A stretch of 55,547 bases of DNA, taken from positions 1 through 55,547 of the forward strand of contig JAAMPI010000178.1 in assembly GCA_013054445.1 (NCBI GenBank). Direction: 5' to 3'. The translations under genes were made by a program, and so were the position numbers. The stretch is from Cudoniella acicularis. Taxonomy: Eukaryota > Ascomycota > Leotiomycetes > Helotiales > Helotiaceae. Shown here in pieces: positions 22,364 to 33,648 of this stretch (position 1 is the stretch's first letter; each line of letters starts with the position of its first letter). Under the pieces are notes generated by a model. That model saw only the letters and a program-made list of their open reading frames with translations. It made no database searches and was not told where the DNA came from.

Positions 22364-25217
22364 ATGCCCGCCGCCATCATGGCAACAACCGAAAAATCAA
22401 CATCAATTGAACCCCACGCCTTGAGCGACTCGCAATCCCCAGCGTCTATAGATTCCAGCTCGAAAAAGCGTCCCTCGACATCCGCCGGGCTCGACAAAGA
22501 TGGGAATCCGAAGCCGGTCAAACGGAGAGCGGCGAAGGCATGCGCGGCGTGCCGGGCGAGAAAGGTTCGGTGCGACGTGATGCAGAGATACCACATTACA
22601 GCAGATGGAGAGGTCACGTGTTCGAATTGTACGATGGATGGCATCAAATGTGTGATAGAAGAAAGCAAGCGTCGGAAGTGAGTTTTGGAAGCGCGTTGTG
22701 TTGTGATATGTTGATTTTTGATGCTGATTTCACTAGAAAACATCTTTCCAACGGAGAACCCGTGGCGGGAACTCCCGTACCACAAAATACAGCGAATGGA
22801 GCGGCCCAAGGGTGGAGAAACGGACTTGTTAATCCTTCAGATATTACGAATCTAGAGGCTAGGAGATGGAGTGGTTCAACTGCAATGTCCAACGATCTAG
22901 CGGAGATGGGACATGTCCCTCACCAAATCTGTAAGCAACAGAGAATAACATCCTTGAGCCATCTGACCATATAAAAGACCAAAACGTGAACTCGCAAATC
23001 AGCAAGGGTGAGATGTTGAGGAGACAGAGCTTCATCCAGACGCCATTTGATGCCGAGCCTGACATAACTATGTCGCTCCTCTCGTCTGCGTCAATGACTG
23101 GTGATCGAACTGTAACGCGACTCGAATCCCCAGCGATTCCTCCTCCTCCGATGTTGAAGTATAAACTCCCGGAATACCTCAAACCTCTTCCGCAACGAAT
23201 GACCTCCGTAGACATTGATTACCTCTTTGCGAAAGGTGCCTTGTCTCTACCCGATGTTCCAACTCGCAATGTCCTCCTCCGAAGCTACCTCGAATATGTA
23301 CACCCATATATGCCATTAATCGAGGCATACGAAGTTTTGCAGATCATTGCAGATGGTACTGGCGCATCTGGACGGATGAGCTTGTTGCTTTTCCAGGCGA
23401 TCATGTTTGCTGGAACAGCGTTCGTGGATATGGATATGTTGAGAAGTGCCGGATACTCGAATCGGAAAGCTGCGAGAAAGGCGTTCTTTCAGAAGGCTAG
23501 GGTAGGCTCTCTGTGCAACCTATGAATTTGCACAGCTGCTAATTGTTTTTAGGTTCTTTACGATTTCGACTACGAAGTAGACCGCGTTTCTCTCGTCCAA
23601 TCGCTCCTACTCATGACATATTGGTACGAAACACCAGATGATCAGAAGGATACATGGCATTGGATGGGCGTTGCAATCTCGCTGGCACACACAATCGGTC
23701 TACACCGCAATCCCGAGAAGTCGAATATGGAACCGAACAAGAAGAAGCTGTGGAAACGGATATGGTGGTCTTGCTTTATGAGGGATCGTCTGGTTGCGCT
23801 AGGAATGAGGCGACCGACGCGAGTCAAGGACGAGGATTACGACGTGCCAATGCTCACAGAGGATGATTTTGAAATCGAAATGCTGCCAGAAGGAAATCCA
23901 ATTATTCCGGACGATTGCACCTTGGTTAGAGATGTGGAAGCGCAGCGACAATTGGCGCAGATGTGCATTGCAAAGGCAAAATTGTGTTTGTGTATCAGCC
24001 ATGTCCTGAGCGCACAGTACTCAGTGCTAGTGCGACATCAAGGAATGCAAGGCCAGGAAGGAAGTACCAGATCCAGCGTGATGCTCTTTCCCAAGAAGCT
24101 AGACCAAACCGATGAAGTTAAACACTGCGACATCGAATTATCCGACTGGATTAACGAGCTCCCAGAATCTTGTCTCTACACCAATTCCTTGGCCCCGGGA
24201 AGCAGTGGAGCACCCCTTTTCGTCCAAAGATCACTATTACACATGGTGTACTTCACAACTCTTTCCGCCCTCCATCGTCCACAAGTCCTCCCCTCCGCTT
24301 CAACCACCCACCCAGACTCATCCCGAGAATTGCAAGACCTCTCACGCAAAAAGGTCCGCGAGGCATCCAGAGAAATCACCCGCATCTCCCAAAACCTACA
24401 TTCTCGCGGCCTGGAAAAATACCTCCCCACAACTGGCGTCACCGTCCTTCTCCCAGCAATCATCATCCACCTTTTGGACATCAAATCCTGCAACGACGAT
24501 GCACGCCAAGCAGCCATGGATGGCTTCTGCCAATGCATGCTCGTTCTCGAAAAGCTTCGCGATAACTACTCGTCAGCTGATTTCGCGACCCAGTTCCTGG
24601 AAGCAGCGATTAGGAAGGCTGATATCGATGTGGTGATGAGCAGTTCAAGGGAGAAGATCAGACATGAGGATGTGCAGGCGGCGTTGGGGAGTGGCAAGGC
24701 CAAGGAGTTGTTGCAGAGATCGAGAGCGAGTAGGCGGACACCACCACCGTCAGGCGAGGATGCTATGGCCAGACCTGAAACCCAGGGAAGTGGGATGGTG
24801 GATATTGTCATTCCTGCTGCGCGACAAGAGCAAGATCATATCCACAACGCCATTTCAGCTCGCACTCCCCCCGAGACAGACGGCTCCTTCGCTTCCGCTT
24901 CCAACTCAAACTCTCACGAGCAGCAGCAAAATACCTTCAACCACATGACAAACGCCGAATTCAACGTGGTTTACCCCACAAACGAAGTCGACCTGAACGA
25001 CTTCCTGAATTTCGATACCGGGAACGAGATGTGGAATGTTCCTCTTGAAGAAGGTGCGCACGGAGAAAGCGGCGGTTTCATGGGCGATATGAATTGGATT
25101 GATCACGCGCCAGGGTGGAGCCGACTGAATAGTCCTCAACCTGGCCTTGATGGCGTTGATATCTTTGGTATGGGGAATGATAATAAAGGGATGGGAGGGG
25201 TCGAAGTAATGGGTTAA
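22364..25217 (+). CDS. farA: Zn(II)2Cys6 transcription factor of the CTF1/FarA family
   Basis: Four exons (22364-22677, 22737-22930, 22978-23501, 23553-25217) give 898 residues, with introns of 47-59 nt and matching phases. The DNA-binding domain is KRRAAKACAACRARKVRCD, followed by an enlarged loop and TCSNCTMDGIKC, then ESKRRK. The fungal_trans middle domain is highly typical of this family: YLKPLPQRM, FAGTAFVDMDML, SLVQSLLLMTYWYETPDD, WHWMGVAISLAHTIGLHR, IWWSCFMRDRLVALGMRR. The C-terminus is polar and acidic with probable activation function. FarA/FarB and cutinase factor CTF1 bind CCTCGG-type sites and switch on fatty-acid beta-oxidation, peroxisome and cutinase genes. Which paralogue this is (FarA, FarB or a CTF1 isoform) is not certain, so the symbol is provisional. 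ATG 22364 is chosen because an earlier in-frame non-ATG extension has no family support. Confidence 0.9.
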
Positions 25218-25892
25218 TTTTTCCTTTCTTTTCAAGGCTGACTTAAATCTGACTTTGGGCATTGATATCCCTTTTTGGCTGGTGAGTGGATTGCAACGGT
25301 CCGGATTATTGGGAGGATATTTTTTGGGTATTGGCGTTGGAGGTTCGCCGCACAAGTAAATTGTTTGCTGGCATTGAAAAGGTACTTTTGGCGTTGAAGT
25401 TCTAAATTGGGAATAAACATATATCTTAGATCGAGAATGTGAAAAATTTCAACGATGGCTTCTTTCTGAATTCGTGGTTTTATTCTTTCTCTCTACCTTT
25501 ATTTCACTATGTCTACTACGGAGTTTTAAAGATCCATTTATTTTAATTTTTGTCGCTTGATCCCGTATTGCGATTTTTTCATCTGGGTAGCTCCCGAGAG
25601 TCAAGGATTCCAAGCTGCAGCCGTTTCTCGCGGTCAACCATTGGCAGATGCGCTTGTAAAGAAAAACCATTGAACACTAAGGTAAGGTTAGATACCGGTA
25701 TTCAGCTAGATGCAATGTTCAAGTGTAACGATTGTTCCAGCCAATAGGTTTATAAATAACAGTGGGCACCAGGAGGCTGTGAATTAATCCTTGTCACCGT
25801 CTACTTAGGTATTCTGAACAACACACCATCTGTCTTGCCTCCTTCACTTGTTCTTATTCATCCTCTGTGTCGAAGGCGTCGACAAATTATCT
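25218..25892. other. Intergenic, no gene seen
   Basis: 3' flank of the regulator and upstream of the NLR relic. No ORF with coding character. Confidence 0.5.
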
Positions 25893-28800
25893 ATGGACCC
25901 TCTTTTAGCGATCGGACTGGCGGGTACCGTGGTCCAATTCCTGGATTTTGGCACCAAGCTTGTCGCTCACGGCTAAGAGATGTACAAGGTTGGCTCATTG
26001 TAGCTGAGTGACCAGGCAGAAGCTGTGACAAATGATCTTCTCGACTTCAGCACAAAGCTACAGCGCTCATCTCGTCTTCAAGGAGCAGATGGAATCCGGA
26101 CGAAAAACGAAATAGCAATCCAGCAACTCTGCTGCGAGTGTAATAACGTGGCGACGCAACTGCTAGAAAGGCTGCGTAAACTGAGGCCAACTATCACACC
26201 TCCCGAACGCCCCCCAAAGAATTCGCTGAGGAAAGATGAACAATTGTGGCAGGAAACGGTTCGAGGGGTTCGGAAGAATATCAAAGAATGGGCAATAGTC
26301 TACGTACGGCATTGCTAAGCGTCTTAAGTCAAAAAGAGTTATCTGAGATGGGTCAAACACTGGAGAAGTACCGAGCTGCAATTCAAACTCGTATGCTCGC
26401 ATGTCTAGTGTAATTAGTTGGTAGCCCAGGATGAAGCCACTTCTAAAAACTTTCAGAGACCAAGCCGAATCCCTCTCAATCAAGCAAACCGAACGATTTG
26501 AAAAGCTCAATCGCGAGACTCGGGATATTGTTGGAGCAATTCTCGATAATATCTACTCGAACATTTCCCATGACATCAAGCTGCAGACAGAAGCTATCGC
26601 CCAAATTCTCAATAGAGGGGAGGTCGCCATCACCGATTCGGCGACAGCAGATTGTCGAGTCATCGATACAAATACCATCGCTAGAAAAGCGGAGCCAAAT
26701 ATTGGGGTGCAGAATCTTGAAATTCTAGCAGAACTGCGCCAGAGTGAGGATATTATCAGGAGCTCTGTGACAAAAAGCATCATCGATAGCCTTCAACCCC
26801 CAGAAATTATCGAGCGATAAGAGGGTGTCGCAGAAGCCCACAAGCGAACGCCCCTGTGGCTATACGAGAGTGAAGGTTTAAATAGTAGCGATTGGGACAG
26901 CTTTACAAGCTGGCTTGAGCATGGGGATGGTCTTTATTGGATTAACGGAAAAGCCGGCTCGGGGAAATCAACCTTGATGAAATTTATCTGCAACAGCGAG
27001 AGGACCCGTGAATATCTGTCGCGATGGGCACCAGGCTTGAACTTATGTGTGGCCGAGTTCTATTTCTGGAATCTGGGTTCAAAATTGCAAAAGTCACAAG
27101 TTGGTCTCCTCCGTTCGCTGTTGTGCCAAATCCTTCAACAAATGCCAACCCTCACTCCACTCATCTTTCCGAAAGTTTGGGCTGCGAAATACACATATCG
27201 AAGTCTCAAAATCGAAGTACCATTTCTAGTATGTAACTTTCAATCCCCGCCCTCGAGTCTTGTCTGACTGGACAGTAGGCAGGCAGCTGGTCGCTGTCTT
27301 CCCTCTCGGATGCCTGGAATAAAATGATAGAATTGATTGGGCAGGATTCTCGCAACGCAAGGCTCGCAATATTCATCGATGGCCTTGACGAATATGAAGG
27401 TCTTGATGCTGATATGGCAAGGTTGTTTGAGGCCACCGCAGATTCTTTGTATGTTAAGGTTTGCGCCTCAAGCAGAGCTCATGTAATCTTTGAGAATTCG
27501 TTTGCAACACGGCCATCGCTAAGGCTCCAGGACTTGACGCATAACGATATACAAGCCTACGTGGAAGATCGACTATTGAATAATGAGTACATGCAGGGTT
27601 TATTGGAATCCGAACCATTACAAACACGAGATCTTGTCGAGGAGATTGTCGCCGCAGCCGATGGGGTGTTTCTATGGGTACATCTTGTCGTCCAATCTCT
27701 TCTCGCTGGTCTCGGCAACTGCGATGAAATACATGATCTGTAAAGAAAATTAAGAATGTCCCTGGAGGATCTGAAAGCTCTGTAAAAACATATGGTGCAA
27801 AGTCTGGACGGGGATTACAGGGAGGAAGCGATACGCTTTTTTCAGCTTGCGAATGCTGCTCAGGCGATGGAAAGCGATTTGAGAGATCTCGAACCATTGA
27901 CGATACTGTACCTTAGCCTGGTCATGGAAAAAGAGGAAAAGCCCCTTCAGCCCTTTTTGCCTTTTCCAGAAGCCAAGATCTGGCGCGTAGCCGCTGTCAA
28001 CACATAGGCCAGCGACTGAAATCGAGAACAGTCGGGCTTCTCGAAGTGCAAAAGGGTGCGAGAAAAGATATTCATCCGACCATGAAAGTGCAGTATCTCC
28101 ATCGAACTGTTCGTGGTTTCTTGATGACGCCAGAAATTCAAGACATCCTACAAATAGAGGCCGATTTTGATCCTTCTTACGCCATACTAAAAGGCACTGT
28201 CTATGAGCTTCAAACTATTTTCCAAGATCAGATAATAGATCCGGGATTAAATCCGCTGTACAAAATCGCCTTGGTATACGCTCGGAGGATGCAGTATCGA
28301 ACTCATAATCATTCGACAACGCTTCTTATAGATGCATTGCATACTAAAATCCTAATCGAAGGAAGAAAAACGATCCCTGAAGGACACAAACTTTATGAAA
28401 AGTTTATGACAATCGCGGTGCAGTGGGATCTGCATTCTTATGTTCAAGAAAAACTTACATCACGCTTGTGGTGTGCGTCACCACGCAAAATAATTGCTCT
28501 AATCTACTGGGCTTTGGGACCCGAATCAATCGTCAGTCCGTTCATGATATGGAAACTGCTTAGTACTGAGAAAATATTTGAGCCTCATGGCCAGCGAGGA
28601 GACAACTACCGCTCGGATATTTTCCAAAAGGTGGTGCGGGTTTTAGACCGCCGAGATCACTTTAGTCATCCTCACTTAGTTGCTCAAAAAGATCCGATGC
28701 TTGTGTGGGGTGATGTTCTAAGATATCTCCTCAAGCCAGGCGCACAATTTGACATTGATTCGACCTCTCTGAAGCCATCCAAGGTCACCGGGACCAGATT

Positions 28801-29158
28801 TGCCTTATTTCCTATCGTGAGAGACGAGCTTCAGCAACGACTTGCCCTTATCAAGTTTCAAAATGTCACTCTCGTTCCAAAGGTCACTGTACCACTTGAT
28901 GCTCCTGAGGAACCTCAACAAAGTTATACTTCTCCCTTTTTATATAGATTGCGTCCTTATTTATGGATTGTGCTATGCTGTTTTTCATGTCTTATTGTCG
29001 CAAGGAATGCGATACTGGCAGCTAATCAAGTGTGGAGTGGAGAGCTACAGGGAGCACTGGCTTCAAGCCAGGGTGAGGTGCTATATATATATCCTCACCG
29101 TAGCCTTCCTCTCTTCTTCTTAGTTAGTTCAATTGATACCTTTCTTCCCTCTGAATAG
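25893..29158 (+). pseudogene. Fungal NACHT NTPase (NLR/STAND), decayed
   Basis: The start MDPLLAIGLAGTVVQFLDFG is the usual helical N-domain of fungal NLRs. The frame then breaks at stops near 25976 and 26006, and shifts near 26300. The linker runs to 26817, with TAA where the family reads into EGVAEAHKRT. The NACHT domain follows: Walker A GKAGSGKSTL at ~26945-26985, FYFWNLGSKLQKSQ, LLRSLLCQIL, a likely intron from ~27230, Walker B IFIDGLDEYEG at ~27370, the sensor KVCASSRA, then LRLQDLTHNDIQAYV and GVFLWVHLVVQSLL. Two TAA codons (27741, 27782) and a shift near 27990 separate this from QRLKSRTVGLLEV and QYLHRTVRGFL, leading into an open 28046-29158 segment with one hydrophobic helix (LWIVLCCFSCLIV). 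NLRs act in heterokaryon incompatibility and immunity-like cell death. No repeat-type sensor (WD, ANK, TPR) is visible. Dead in its present form. Confidence 0.88.
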
Positions 29159-29605
29159 CTTTCTTGTGCCATGAGAAGCGGGATTATCACCCAACTTCTC
29201 AATACTTATATTCTTTATTGAAGGAATAATTGCAAAGGAGTACTAAATGGTATACCTATCAATATTTCTATAATAATAATAAAATATATTAAAATATTTT
29301 TCTGGAGAAGCTAAAATTAAGGTTTGAGAGGAGGGGTTGGGGGTGGATTCTTCTCGCTGATGATTAGGGGATAGTAAAGTTATGCGTTATAAAATGAGAA
29401 TTATATATTTTACAGCAACTTGTTATCCGTGTCCCTTTCCCTTTTTCTCACTGCTAGTCCATTTTTCTTCTCCCCTGCATCAACGCCCATAGCTCCTAGT
29501 TACCACTTCAATGCTCACCTCACCTCCACTTTCACCGCCACTCTTAGCCAGCCATGAAACGCACCTAATCCCCTCCCGCCCATTACTCCCCAAACCAGAA
29601 AAGCC
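29159..29605. other. AT-rich then CT-rich intergenic
   Basis: 3' flanks of two convergent genes. No gene is seen. Confidence 0.5.
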
Positions 29606-30840
29606 CTAAACCCCTGCTATACTTGAAGCTGTAGCAGCAGCCGTACTAGTCGCAGTCGGCAACCCCCCGTCACAATCTACCGTATTCGTAACAAACGGAT
29701 TAGCGTCAATAATCTGGGGGCAATTCGGCAAGTAAACCCCGTTCAGATCCATGGCTCCGTGGGGGAGAATCCATGGCCCGCCGCGGTAGATGGTGATTCG
29801 GAGGTGTAAGGTCTCGTCTGGATCTTGCTGGGTGCACGTGCGGATATTCGTTCTATTGCAGTTTTTTTTTGTTAGTTGGTTCAACCAAATTAGTTGTGAA
29901 TTGTGAGTTGGGATTCAGGAAATGGGAAATGAGAATGGTGGTATTTTAGGCTAAAGGTTGGAAAGGGGAAGAGGGAGGACGACTAACGAGTCATCAATCG
30001 AGCAGTCTAGAAGTGACGATAAATCTGTGAAGTTGGTCGCTACTTCCATCGTGTCTGCTGAACGGCCGTGATATCTATCTTGTATCAGCTCAACTTCCAC
30101 CGTTCCTCCTCATTATTCTCCAAAAAGAAATAAACATGAAAAAAATCACTAAAGAAACTCGCTTTTATGCACAAGCAAAGGGTTTCAAGGAAAGCAGTTC
30201 AATCCCCACAAAACCAGCACAAGGAAAAAGAAATTTAAACTCACGGCTTAAAATCACTACAAAAAAAGTCCTGCGAGATATAAATCCATGAAAACCCATC
30301 GGTGATCACCCTCGTAAGTCCATTATTATCACACCAAATCGTCGTCGTGTTTGCATAGAGGCTATACTCAGCGTCAGCTTCGAAAGGACAATGCAGTGTT
30401 GTAGTTTCATTGTAGGCGATTTCGAAGGAGACGAAGATTTTTTCGGTGTTGTTAGGGGGTTGGTTTGTTGTTGAGAAGAAGTTCGTGAGTGGGAAGGAGG
30501 CGTAGAGGGGACAGTTGTCTGCCCAGGGGTTGCTGGGTGGTGGTGAGGCTGTAGGGGGTTGGGAAGTTAATGATGGAGGCTTGATGGAAAGAGAAAGAAA
30601 GTGGATTGGGGTGGTGTTAACCTACGTGTTGGTGTTGTTATTGCTGAGCCTGGGTTTTTGTTAGCTTTAAGAAAACAGAATGCACGTATGTGTGATGTTT
30701 TCATATATTTTTTTTTTTTTAGCAATATAACATAATTCAAGAGAAAACGCACCAGTAGTCGTAGCATCGACATTTGAAGGTAACGCTCTAGTAGTAATTA
30801 CTAGTGAGGAAGCTATAAATCCTGCCGAAAAGACCTTCAT
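29606..30840 (-). CDS. Small secreted cysteine-containing protein, unknown
   Basis: Four exons on the minus strand: 30840-30753, 30649-30626, 30548-30245 and 29852-29606, 220 residues. All splice sites are GT-AG, phases agree, and branch motifs (TTAAC, ACTAAC) precede the last two acceptors. The start MKVFSAGFIASSLVITTRA is a signal peptide with cleavage near residues 18-20. The mature protein has a Pro/Ser linker, seven Cys, three N-glycosylation sequons (NNT, NET, NTT) and ends in an Ala/Thr/Ser stretch. The second exon is only 24 nt and the last intron is 392 nt, long for such a gene. No domain is recognised. An extracellular or effector-like role is only a guess from secretion and cysteines. 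Confidence 0.7.
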
Positions 30841-31675
30841 TTTGAACAAAGTAAATAGCAAATATAAGCCTATGAGAAAACAGTCAATAATCGGATCTTC
30901 GTGCTTAATTTAGTCAGTCCTCGAATTCAGGTAATGACCATTTTACTCTTATGCGATTGAGTGGAATTGATCCGATATGTTGCAAGTGACATCAGCAACG
31001 TTGCCTCGACTTAAATTACATTCGATTGACCTCCTGAGTCTTGGGGGCCTAGCTTAAACTTCCGCAGGCAATGTTAACTACCAAGCTCCCGGGATTTTGC
31101 CTAAAAGCAAGGGTACGTTGCAACGGTAGGCAGAAAACCGAGTGCACTAAAAGAGGACATACGACTAAGGCTAAATGTTGCCCTGGCGGAGCCTATGCCC
31201 CATTTTAATCCCCAGACTATTCTACCTGTGCGTAGTGATCTTGTATGCCTATCCCACGCACTATAAGTTGGCAAAGCGCATCATGTGCTTTCGTGAGAAA
31301 CACTTTAAATAATAAACCACTTTAAGATAAGCTAGCGTAGGATTCTGAAATACCCCAATTCTTGCAGAGTCCTATTAAACGTTTACCTATTTTAATTAAA
31401 GTAATTTTTGTTGATTATTTTATTACTTTGAAGTGTTTTGGGGCGTTTTTGCTTTGACGTTAAGTTTAACTTACAGTGCGTGGGATATTACTTTTATATC
31501 AAATCTATTCTCCTTCTCACACGCCTTAGCACCTATGTGAAGCCGTTTCCTAGCGCCCTTCTCCGTCTCACTCTCACTTCCACCACCTTGTCCGTCACGT
31601 TCCAGACTCACAACACTAGCCCCATCGCGCAATACTCAACTGTAAGATTTCACTCCAAGTTGCAGAGGCAGCAAT
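30841..31675. other. Intergenic, no gene seen
   Basis: Promoter side of the secreted-protein gene, then mixed sequence. The 31438-31719 plus-strand ORF lacks a recognisable feature. Confidence 0.5.
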
Positions 31676-31951
31676 TCAGTTCCCAGCATGTCTCCCATTC
31701 GGTGGATGAGATAGTCTGAGCTCTTCACGGATTTTCTCTCGACAAATCTCAGCCAACTTTTCAATTGGATCGTCCGTCTCGTTTTGTCTCGCCTCCTCGA
31801 GGATTTTCGTCACGTCAACAAGACTAGCTCTATCCGGGCGCACCTTCAATTTGTCAAGTAGAGAATTTATGAGTCTTCCATCTGCAAAATCTGCTTTTCC
31901 AGGGCCAACTCTTTCTGCACACCAAAGAATCAGAGCTGCCAAACCTGACAC
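31676..31951 (-). CDS. Hypothetical protein fragment, helical
   Basis: A 91-codon minus-strand frame (GLAALILWCAERVGPGKADF, LVDVTKILEEARQNETDDP, LAEICREKIREELRL) with amphipathic helices and natural composition. No ATG starts it; the first codon used is a GTG. Upstream, another frame (MAAVLSEPIDRGFSY, ~31990-32030) looks like its continuation, so a frameshift or intron probably lies near 31950. I do not recognise the family. It is likely the 3' end of a broken gene whose upstream part was replaced by the palindrome-bearing sequence at 32040-32220. Confidence 0.4.
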   Translation of the reverse strand: MSGLAALILWCAERVGPGKADFADGRLINSLLDKLKVRPDRASLVDVTKILEEARQNETDDPIEKLAEICREKIREELRLSHPPNGRHAGN

Positions 31952-32103
31952 CCGTGCGGTGGACCCTAGCCGACTGTTGACAGGAATACGAAAACCCCCG
32001 GTCGATTGGCTCGCTTAAAACCGCCGCCATTAGCTTAAGTGCCTTGAGTGCCAGAATAATCGTACCCGAGTTGTACCGAGTTTTTCTGTATTGCAGTACA
32101 AAC

Positions 32104-32139
32104 CCCCCGTTTAAGGGCATATACGCCCTTAAACGGGGG
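32104..32139. repeat. Palindrome with 15-bp perfect arms
   Basis: CCCCCGTTTAAGGGC and GCCCTTAAACGGGGG flank a 6-bp spacer (ATATAC). It can extrude as a short cruciform. It lies in a non-coding patch also holding a direct repeat at 32160-32212. Confidence 0.95.
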
Positions 32140-32159
32140 TATGCACTGTGCTTTAGCCC

Positions 32160-32212
32160 GTATAGTACAGCTTGATTGGACTTCAGTTCAGTATAATACA
32201 GCTTGGTTGGAC
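32160..32212 (+). repeat. 22-bp direct repeat, period 31
   Basis: GTATAGTACAGCTTGATTGG at 32160 and GTATAATACAGCTTGGTTGG at 32191 differ by two transitions. Together with the palindrome just left they suggest a small decayed element. Confidence 0.8.
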
Positions 32213-32282
32213 CGTCGTTTGAAGAGGGGAGGTTGTACGCAACTCTGTGCACACTATTGACTACACTGACATTACGACCCCT

Positions 32283-32846
32283 TTAATCCCAAGCTACCTT
32301 CCCCTCCACAAGCTGCACCAATTCCACCACATTCCCCATGGGATCCACCACGAACGCCGCCTTCAATACATTTCCCTCCCCCAAATCCGCAACCTGCAAA
32401 GGCATAAAGATCTTCACTCCCCGCCCCTCACAATCTTTCACAACGGCTTCTGCATCCTTGACCCTAATCGAGATAAACCCATTTTGGAGATCCGGATCTC
32501 GAGGCTCGGGTCTCATCATTCCCTCGGGCATAAGAACCAATTTGACCACGGAATTCCCGAATGTGTAGGCTTCGACGTTGAATCCTGCAGGCGCAATGTT
32601 CCCTGCGAAAGTCATGCCGAGGATGTCGCGATAGAAGTGACGCATGGGTTCGTGAGAGGAGACGGGAAAGCCGAACTCGATTGCGGACCTGAAGAGAATT
32701 AGTTATGGAATCTTCAGAGATGAAACGTTTGTGAGATGGTTATTCTTAATATCTTTTATCGGGTTCCCAAACGAAGCCTTTGGAAGTGTTACTTACTTTG
32801 CCCCAGGATCAGGTTGTGCCTTGGAAGAACTTTGTGAAGAGGCCAT
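32283..32846 (-). CDS. Glyoxalase/VOC-superfamily protein
   Basis: Exon 1 32846-32797 (MASSQSSSKAQPDPGAK), 108-nt intron (GTAAGT..TTCAG), exon 2 32688-32283; 151 residues in all. The fold reads as a single VOC unit: FGFPVSSHEPMRHFYRDILG, then FGNSVVKLVLMPEG, then GFISIRVKDAEAVVKDCEGR, then AAFVVDPMGNVVELVQ. This is the glyoxalase I/bleomycin-resistance/dioxygenase superfamily. The FVVDPMGNVVE end is the usual last strand carrying a metal-ligand Glu. Substrate is not evident, and the protein could act as a small-molecule lyase, isomerase or binding protein in the cytosol. The ATG at 32846 gives a short polar leader before the domain. Confidence 0.85.
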
Positions 32847-33452
32847 CTTGTTACTTGATATGAGGAATAAAGCAAATTGAAAGGAAGGAATCGAGTGATC
32901 TGAAAAGAGTGGAATTTGGATATTTTTATAGTTGGTCGATGTCCAGTTGACGCGAAGACCACTTTAACTACGGGGAGCCAACCGAGGACCTTGCTAAGCC
33001 TACATTTACTCTTTCTAGGAGTCATCGGTCGCTATTTGTGGTTACAAGAACTTGAAGGCGTGCGGCGGCCGCCAAACGGACTAATTACTACTCACGGCGG
33101 CTGCGTTATGATCAAGGGGAGCAGGCCGACCATCCGGGCATACGAGGTGTTATCGCGCGATGACCGGTCATGGGAGCATAAAGGCTTCCCGCGCATCCCG
33201 GGACCTCCCGCTCAGGCACACATACTTATTCTAGTATACTAAGCGGTAAACTAAATCTTTTCCTGCTACACGTGACTTCTTTGCCTACCAACGCCTCCTC
33301 CTCACACGTATACTAAAAAGATATTTAACTTATTTAGAGAGAGCGGTAAATTAACTATAAATCGAGCTTTTATAAGGAGACGATATCGTATATTTAACGG
33401 GTTATTCTAGTAACCCCGCTTTATTTAAAATTTAAAATACTAGTAAAATCAG
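32847..33452. other. Intergenic, AT-rich to the right
   Basis: Promoter of the VOC gene, then from about 33240 TA-rich sequence with RIP-like composition that hosts the solo LTR. No gene is seen. Confidence 0.5.
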
Positions 33453-33648
33453 TGTCACGGGCCAGGTCTGGCTAAGGCATGGCAAAGGTGGCTTAGTGGA
33501 CGACTGTATTATCGACGAAGGATTCTAGACTAAGGAGAGAAGGAGAGTCGAGCGCGATGGCCTAGATATAGGGTGTAGCTGACTCAACAGGGCTAGGCGA
33601 GGCCACGTGGCCACGTAGCCTCAGGCACTCCAAACCAGGACCGTGACA
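33453..33648. mobile_element. Solo LTR (or very small TIR element), 196 bp
   Basis: Begins TGTCACGGGCCAGG and ends ACCGTGACA. The terminal 8 bp (TGTCACGG/CCGTGACA) are perfect inverted repeats and imperfect pairing continues to about 19 bp. It is flanked by a perfect 5-bp duplication ATCAG (33448-33452 and 33649-33653). TG..CA ends with a 5-bp duplication are the hallmark of an LTR retrotransposon, so recombination between two LTRs is the simplest origin. Its higher GC than the host DNA suggests a younger insertion. Confidence 0.8.

Noticed and set aside
22540..22974. Separate gene in another frame starting at 22540
   Set aside because: The second half is exon 2 of the regulator, joined by a GTGAGT..CACTAG intron; the first half is a shadow.
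33453..33648. A hAT- or Mutator-type MITE
   Set aside because: The target duplication is 5 bp and the ends are TG..CA, which fit an LTR better than 8-9 bp duplicating families.
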